Below, one piece after another: positions 27,543 to 32,861 of a stretch of DNA of 32,861 bases. Below the pieces are notes generated by a model. That model saw only the letters and a list, made by a program, of their open reading frames with translations. It was not told the origin of the DNA and did not search any database. Both the position numbers and the translations under genes were made by a program. Source of the DNA: Lachnospiraceae bacterium (GTDB lineage: Bacteria > Bacillota > Clostridia > Lachnospirales > Lachnospiraceae); assembly GCA_024685635.1 (NCBI GenBank), contig JAIKVP010000200.1, forward strand, positions 1 to 32,861, written 5' to 3'. Each line of letters opens with the position of its first letter. Position 1 is the stretch's first letter.

Positions 27543-28967
27543 ATGTGGGAAGCAATCAATAATGCATTGACAGCTATTGACAACTTCGTATGGGGCGTGC
27601 CTTTGATGGTTATTATCCTCTTAGGCGGTTTTCTATTGACCTTAAGAACAAAATGTCTTCAGGTTCACAAGCTTCCACTTGCTCTAAAGTGGATGCTTAA
27701 GAATGAGGAAGACGGTGTGGGTGAGGTTTCATCCTTTGGCGCTTTATGTACAGCACTTTCAGCTACAATCGGTACAGGTAACATCGTAGGTGTTGCCACA
27801 GCTATTGGAACTGGTGGACCGGGTGCTCTATTCTGGATGGAGCTTGCAGCATTTTTGGGAATGGCAACAAAGTATTCAGAGGGTTTACTGGCAGTCAAGT
27901 ATAGAGAGGTTGCTCCTGATGGCCACTCTCTTGGTGGACCATTCTACTATATAGAAAAGGGTATGGGAAAGAATTTTAAATGGCTTGCTAAGCTATTTGC
28001 ATTTTTCGGAATCTGTGCAGGTTTACTTGGTATCGGAACATTTACGCAGGTTAACGGAATTGTTTCTTCTATCTCTGGTTTCTTCGATCCTAACAATGAG
28101 CATACTGTTAACTTGTTTGGAATTGGAGATTACTCAATCACAGTTATAATCGCATCTTTAGTTCTTGCAGTTTTAGTTGCATTGGTTCTTATCGGTGGCT
28201 TACAGCGTATCTCATCTGTATCACAGGTAATCGTGCCATTTATGGCAGTTTTATACTTTATTGCAACCTTAGTTCTTTTACTCTGCAATATTACTGAGAT
28301 TCCACATGCTATCGCAGTTATCGTTGAGGCTGCATTTAACCCTCAGGCTGTAACCGGTGGTATCGTAGGATCGATGATCGTTGCAATGCAAAAGGGTATC
28401 GCAAGAGGTATCTTCTCAAACGAGGCTGGTCTTGGTTCTGCTCCTATCGCAGCAGCTGCCGCTAAGACTAAGGAGCCTGTAAGACAGGGACTTATCTCAA
28501 TGACAGGTACATTTATTGATACTATCATCATCTGTACTATGACAGGTCTCTCTATCGTTATCACAGGCGCGTGGAAGGTTGAAGGTCTTGAGGGCGTTCA
28601 GATTACAACCTACGCTTTTCAGAATGGACTTCCAATTCCAAGTCAGCTAGCATCACTAATCTTAGTACTCTGCTTAGTATTCTTTGCATTTACCACTATT
28701 CTTGGATGGGATTACTATTCTGAGCGTTGTCTTGAGTACTTAACAGATGGTAAAATGAAGTCAGTTAAGGTTTATAGATGGTTATATATCATAGCTGTAT
28801 TTATCGGACCATACATGACAGTTTCTGCTGTTTGGACAATGGCAGATATCTTTAACGGCCTTATGGCTATCCCTAATATGATCGCTCTCTTTGCCCTGTC
28901 TGGCATAGTTGCTAAGGAGACAAGCGATTTCTTTAAGAGAAAAAAGGAAGGCAAGGTTAAAGAATAA
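27543..28967 (+). CDS. AGCS family alanine/glycine:cation symporter
   Basis: ALSATIGTGNIVGVATAIGTGGPGALFWMELAAFLGMATKYSEGLLAVKYR. Confidence 0.93.
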   Translation: MWEAINNALTAIDNFVWGVPLMVIILLGGFLLTLRTKCLQVHKLPLALKWMLKNEEDGVGEVSSFGALCTALSATIGTGNIVGVATAIGTGGPGALFWMELAAFLGMATKYSEGLLAVKYREVAPDGHSLGGPFYYIEKGMGKNFKWLAKLFAFFGICAGLLGIGTFTQVNGIVSSISGFFDPNNEHTVNLFGIGDYSITVIIASLVLAVLVALVLIGGLQRISSVSQVIVPFMAVLYFIATLVLLLCNITEIPHAIAVIVEAAFNPQAVTGGIVGSMIVAMQKGIARGIFSNEAGLGSAPIAAAAAKTKEPVRQGLISMTGTFIDTIIICTMTGLSIVITGAWKVEGLEGVQITTYAFQNGLPIPSQLASLILVLCLVFFAFTTILGWDYYSERCLEYLTDGKMKSVKVYRWLYIIAVFIGPYMTVSAVWTMADIFNGLMAIPNMIALFALSGIVAKETSDFFKRKKEGKVKE

Positions 28968-28979
28968 AGGAGGAATAAT

Positions 28980-29612
28980 ATGACTAAGAAAGAACGTGTT
29001 AAAGAAGTCATAAGACTATTAAAGGAAGAATATCCTGAAACTGTCTGCACCCTTGACTATAACGAGGCATGGAAGCTCTTAGTCAGCGTAAGACTCGCAG
29101 CTCAGTGTACTGATGAGCGAGTTAACAAGATTGTTCCTAAGCTTTACGAAAAATACCCCGACGTTGACGCTTTGGCAAATGCTGACGTCAACGACATCGA
29201 GGCTATTGTTAAGCCTTGTGGATTAGGCCACTCTAAAGCAAGAGACATAAGCTTATGTATGAAAATGCTAAGAGATGACTATGATTCTAAGGTGCCTGAT
29301 GACTTTGATGAGTTATTAAAGCTACCGGGTGTCGGAAGAAAAAGTGCCAACTTAATTATGGGAGATGTCTTTAATAAGCCAGCAATAGTTACTGATACTC
29401 ACTGCATCAGGCTGTCTAACAGGATTGGCTTAGTTGATAAAGAGAAGGATCCTAAGAAGGTTGAGATGGCTTTAAGAAAGATAGTTCCAGCAGAAGAGGG
29501 AAATGATTTGTGTCACAGGTTCGTTGATCACGGAAGGGCAGTTTGTACTGCAAGAACTACTCCCAAATGTGAAGAATGCTGCTTAAATAGCATTTGCAAA
29601 AAAGTTATATAA
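28980..29612 (+). CDS. nth: Endonuclease III
   Basis: LPGVGRKSANLIMGD HhH motif, VDTHC-like VTDTHCIRLSNRIGL, C-terminal Fe-S cysteines. Confidence 0.94.
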   Translation: MTKKERVKEVIRLLKEEYPETVCTLDYNEAWKLLVSVRLAAQCTDERVNKIVPKLYEKYPDVDALANADVNDIEAIVKPCGLGHSKARDISLCMKMLRDDYDSKVPDDFDELLKLPGVGRKSANLIMGDVFNKPAIVTDTHCIRLSNRIGLVDKEKDPKKVEMALRKIVPAEEGNDLCHRFVDHGRAVCTARTTPKCEECCLNSICKKVI

Positions 29613-29616
29613 TCAC

Positions 29617-29654
29617 TGCCGAGGCATATTTTATCGTATGTCTCGGCATTTTTT
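29617..29654 (+). terminator. Terminator after nth
   Basis: TGCCGAGGCATA-TTTTATCG-TATGTCTCGGCA + TTTTTT. Confidence 0.85.
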
Positions 29655-29740
29655 ATAGCTTTGATTTTACAAATTATTAATTATACGCTATAATCGACAG
29701 TTGATATTTGCTTTTGTTTTGATTTATATTGTTTTTGATG

Positions 29741-29905
29741 TGTAATTTAACTTAAATAATTTTTGTTTTGGTGTGTAATTTAACTTAAATTATTTTTGTT
29801 TTGGTGTGTAATTTAACTTAAATTATTTTTGTTTTGGTGTGTATATTGACTTAAACTATTTTTGTTTTGGTGTGTATTTTAACTTATGTTATTTAGCATT
29901 TTTAT
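29741..29905. repeat. Tandem array, five 33-bp units
   Basis: Unit TGTAATTTAACTTAAATTATTTTTGTTTTGGTG; TGTA anchors at 29741, 29774, 29807, 29840, 29873. Confidence 0.9.
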
Positions 29906-29959
29906 TTATATAGATTATAAGTATAAAGGGTGTTTTGATGCTTATAAGGAGGGATTATT

Positions 29960-31885
29960 ATGGCAGTAACAGATTATTTAGACGCACAAAAGCTTGGAAA
30001 GAAAGAATATAGATCCGCTATTTCAAAGGGTGAATATCCTTATCTTCCAGTGCTTGACGATATATTAAAGCATGTAAAAATTGATTCAGAGGTGGAGCTT
30101 GGCTTATTAGACATACCGCTTGACAGAGTTGTCGGAACAAGCACAGCAGGCAGAACAGAGGCATTTGCTAGAAACTTTATGCCTTTACTCGACCACGGAA
30201 GCGAGTTCTCTTCTAAGTGGTCTAATCTCGCTGACGCACAGGTTGAAGAGGGAATAAGAGACCCTATAAAGGTCTATGAATACCTAAACCGTTTCTATGT
30301 GGTTGAGGGTAACAAAAGAGTTAGCGTATTAAAATACTACGGCGCTGTAACCATCTCAGCAGAGGTAATAAGAAAGGTTCCAGAGAAAAATGAAAGCCTG
30401 GAGAACAAAATATACTATGAGTTTATGGACTTCTTTGAAGTAGCTGGAATCAACACTCTATACGTATCCAAGCTCGGCGAGTTTAGTAAAATGCTAGATT
30501 TAACCGGTGGCAAGGAAGAGCCTTGGACTGACGAAAAGAGAAAAGAGTTCAACGCAGTCTTCTTTATGTTTAGAAAAGAATTTAAGAAAATGGGAGGCGA
30601 CAAGCTTCCAATAAACTCAGGAGACGCATTCATTCCTGTCTTAAGCATTTACGGCTATGACAAGGTCAAGGAGATGACTCCGTCTTCAATGAAGGAGGCT
30701 CTTGGAAAAATATGGAATGAGCTTGTCTTGCAGACAGAGGACGACCAGGTCGACATCCTCATGGACCCGGCTGCAGACAAGGACAATGCTGGTAAGAAGC
30801 TTCTTCACTACCTGCTTCCTTGGAATGACAAGCAGTATAAGGTTGTATTTGTCTACGACAAGGAGCCTGGTTCGTCAGACTGGATATACTCTCACGAGTT
30901 AGGACGTATATATGTTGAGGAATTATTTGGCGATGAGCTTATAACAGATAAGCTTGTAATTAATGACTTATCTAAGGCGGAGCAAATGTTAACAGCAGAG
31001 GTCTTAAGTGGCGCCGACATCATTTTCACAGTTACCCCTAAATTGCTTGATGCATCTCTTAAGGTTGCAGTTGAGTATCCTGATGTTAAGATTCTTAACT
31101 GCTCACTTAACACGCCACACAGGTATGTGAGAACCTACCACGCGAGAATGTATGAGGCTAAGTTCTTGACCGGAATGATTGCGGGCGCGATGACTGAAAA
31201 TGACAAGATTGGCTACATTGCTGACAATCCTATCTTTGGTACTACGGCAAATATTAACGCATTTGCCTTGGGTGCAAAGTTTACCAATCCTAGAGCTAAG
31301 GTTTACTTAAATTGGACGACCGCTAAGGACTACGACTACGGTGCTTCATTTGCAAAAGAGGATATCAGGTACTTGTCAGGGCAGGATTTTATTACACCTG
31401 ACAGCGGTTCAAGAGAGTTCGGCCTCTACTACAGAGGCGAGTTGGGAATCGTTAATATGGTTATGCCTGTCTGGCATTGGGGAATCTTTTATGAGCTTAT
31501 GATTAAGAGTGTATTAAGTGGTTCATTTAAGCGAGACTGGATGGAGAGCGAGAAGGCCTATAACTACTGGTGGGGTATGTCTGCCGGGGTTATTGATTTG
31601 ATTATCTCAAGAGAGGTTCCTAGTGAGCTAAGGACTTTGGTTGAGTATCTTAAGAAGTCTATCACTGGCGACTCAATCCTTATGCTTGACTGCGAGATTA
31701 AGGATCAGGATGGCAATATTAGAAATGATATCCATGGTCCTAGTCTTACCGCTGAGGATTTAACTAAGATGGACTGGTTGGTTGACAATGTAATTGGTGA
31801 TATTCCTAAGCTTTCTGAATTAGAGGATAGCGTAAAGGAAGTTATAGAGTTTGCAGGCGTTTCAAAGGACGAGGGTGACGAATGA
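29960..31885 (+). CDS. ParB-like N-terminal domain fused to BMP/PnrA-like binding-protein domain, no obvious signal peptide
   Basis: N-term LGLLDIPLDRVVGTSTAGRT...DPIKVYEYLNRFYVVEGNKRVSVLKYYGA; C-term MIAGAMTENDKIGYIADNPIFGTTANINAFALGAKFTNPRAKVYLNWT. Confidence 0.75.
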   Translation: MAVTDYLDAQKLGKKEYRSAISKGEYPYLPVLDDILKHVKIDSEVELGLLDIPLDRVVGTSTAGRTEAFARNFMPLLDHGSEFSSKWSNLADAQVEEGIRDPIKVYEYLNRFYVVEGNKRVSVLKYYGAVTISAEVIRKVPEKNESLENKIYYEFMDFFEVAGINTLYVSKLGEFSKMLDLTGGKEEPWTDEKRKEFNAVFFMFRKEFKKMGGDKLPINSGDAFIPVLSIYGYDKVKEMTPSSMKEALGKIWNELVLQTEDDQVDILMDPAADKDNAGKKLLHYLLPWNDKQYKVVFVYDKEPGSSDWIYSHELGRIYVEELFGDELITDKLVINDLSKAEQMLTAEVLSGADIIFTVTPKLLDASLKVAVEYPDVKILNCSLNTPHRYVRTYHARMYEAKFLTGMIAGAMTENDKIGYIADNPIFGTTANINAFALGAKFTNPRAKVYLNWTTAKDYDYGASFAKEDIRYLSGQDFITPDSGSREFGLYYRGELGIVNMVMPVWHWGIFYELMIKSVLSGSFKRDWMESEKAYNYWWGMSAGVIDLIISREVPSELRTLVEYLKKSITGDSILMLDCEIKDQDGNIRNDIHGPSLTAEDLTKMDWLVDNVIGDIPKLSELEDSVKEVIEFAGVSKDEGDE

Positions 31886-32481
31886 TGAGAATTCTGGTTT
31901 TAGCAGATGTAGAATCTAAATATTACTGGGACTTCTTTAGCAAGGACAAGATTGAGGACATCGATCTTATCTTGTCCGCTGGCGACTTAAAGGCAGAGTT
32001 TTTATCTTTTCTTGCTACTTATGTCAAGGTTCCTATTCTTTATGTTCACGGCAATCATGATGCGGAATACGAGGAAAAGCCGCCTGAGGGCTGCATTTGC
32101 ATAGAGGACAAGATCTACAAATATAAGGGCATAAGAATAATGGGTCTTGGTGGCTCTATCCGCTACAAGAACGGGCCTTTTCAGTATACGCAAAATGAGA
32201 TGAAGCTTCGCGTTATGAAAATGAAGCCAAAAATCCTTTTTAACAGGGGGTTTGATATTCTTCTAACCCACGCTCCTGCCTATAAGATATACGACGGCGA
32301 GGACAAGGTTCACGAGGGCTTTGAGAGCTTTGTGACTTTGATGGATAAGTACTCTCCAAAATTTTTTGTTCATGGACATATTCATATGAATTATGGGATG
32401 AACAATAAGAGGGAGAGAAGCTATAAAGACACAAGAATTATAAATGCTTATGATCATTTTATTATTGAGTATGATGAGTAA
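31882..32481 (+). CDS. Calcineurin-like metallophosphoesterase
   Basis: GDLK, VHGNHD, LLTHAP, FFVHGHIHMNYG; 4-nt ATGA overlap with upstream gene. Confidence 0.88.
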   Translation: MMRILVLADVESKYYWDFFSKDKIEDIDLILSAGDLKAEFLSFLATYVKVPILYVHGNHDAEYEEKPPEGCICIEDKIYKYKGIRIMGLGGSIRYKNGPFQYTQNEMKLRVMKMKPKILFNRGFDILLTHAPAYKIYDGEDKVHEGFESFVTLMDKYSPKFFVHGHIHMNYGMNNKRERSYKDTRIINAYDHFIIEYDE

Positions 32482-32542
32482 TAATTCGTAAGTATTTATC
32501 AGCTAATATACTTATAATTGCTATTGTGTTTTATGAGTTAAA

Positions 32543-32580
32543 AATCGGCTAGCTTATATATGCTAGCCGATTATATTTTT
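32543..32580. terminator. Bidirectional terminator between convergent genes
   Basis: AATCGGCTAGC-TTATATAT-GCTAGCCGATT followed by ATATTTTT; A-rich on the other side. Confidence 0.75.
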
Positions 32581-32861
32581 TAATAGATTACTACTGGAGT
32601 TCCTGGCTCTAGCTTACTATATAGAGCCTCTGCATTGCTATAAGGCATATTAACACAGCCGTGGCTTCCGCCATTTACATATATGTTACCGCCAAATCTA
32701 GACCGCCAGGTCGCATCGTGAAAGCCCTGGCCTGAAAAATTAAACAGGGCAAAGTACATTACGTGAGTATTCCAGGTTGCTCCCTTAAGATAGGTGTCAT
32801 ATCTCTTCTCAATAATATAATAAACGCCCGTATAAGTATGTCTCTCCTTAGTCATCTTACC
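32580..32861 (-). CDS. L,D-transpeptidase (YkuD), C-terminal part, runs off window
   Basis: HDATWRSRFGG...GGSHGCVNMPYSNAEALYSKLEPGTPVVIY; frame stays open through 32861. Confidence 0.9.
   Translation of the reverse strand, partial: GKMTKERHTYTGVYYIIEKRYDTYLKGATWNTHVMYFALFNFSGQGFHDATWRSRFGGNIYVNGGSHGCVNMPYSNAEALYSKLEPGTPVVIY

Noticed and set aside
29741-29905. CRISPR-like array
   Set aside because: The whole 33-bp unit repeats contiguously; no distinct spacers and no cas genes in the window.
31882-32481. Inactive phosphoesterase because the first motif lacks DxH
   Set aside because: GNHD and GHIH motifs are intact and, as I recall, related family members show the same substitution; activity cannot be judged from sequence.
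1-32861. tRNA, rRNA, prophage or defence-system genes
   Set aside because: No tRNA/rRNA signatures or phage/defence protein motifs were recognised in the intergenic regions or ORFs.

Overview
AT-rich Firmicutes window; gene content and signals look like Lachnospiraceae (inference only). Left part: a truncated IS3-family element (1-122), then a complete Gram-positive Tad/Flp pilus locus on the minus strand (9578 to 243: prepilin peptidase, degenerate TadZ/CpaE-like protein, CpaF/TadA ATPase, TadB, TadC with a large insert, Flp pilin, DUF5702/TadG-like, two TadE-like, DUF6382-like). Middle: a family 2 glycosyltransferase, a YbjQ-like protein, a DUF6033-like protein, nrdG/nrdD with tandem NrdR boxes, GDPD, HD-GYP, cyclophilin, HtrA, NSS transporter, glmS and an EPS sugar-phosphate transferase. 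Right part: a sialate-O-acetylesterase-like protein, AGCS symporter, nth, a five-copy 33-bp repeat array upstream of a ParB-like/BMP-like fusion gene coupled to a metallophosphoesterase, and the C-terminus of an L,D-transpeptidase. The most interesting signals are non-coding. (1) Both tad transcription units have a strong promoter followed at the same distance by an identical 9-mer (TATAAT-N7-ACCATCTTA) and then a terminator-like hairpin. (2) Five helically phased GTCGAA (Spo0A-box-like) motifs lie upstream of cpaF. (3) The DUF6033-like leader has two ANGGAN hexaloop hairpins, one sequestering the Shine-Dalgarno, as expected for CsrA control. (4) The 33-bp array carries a near-palindrome in each unit upstream of the ParB-BMP/phosphoesterase pair. 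No database search or folding program was run.
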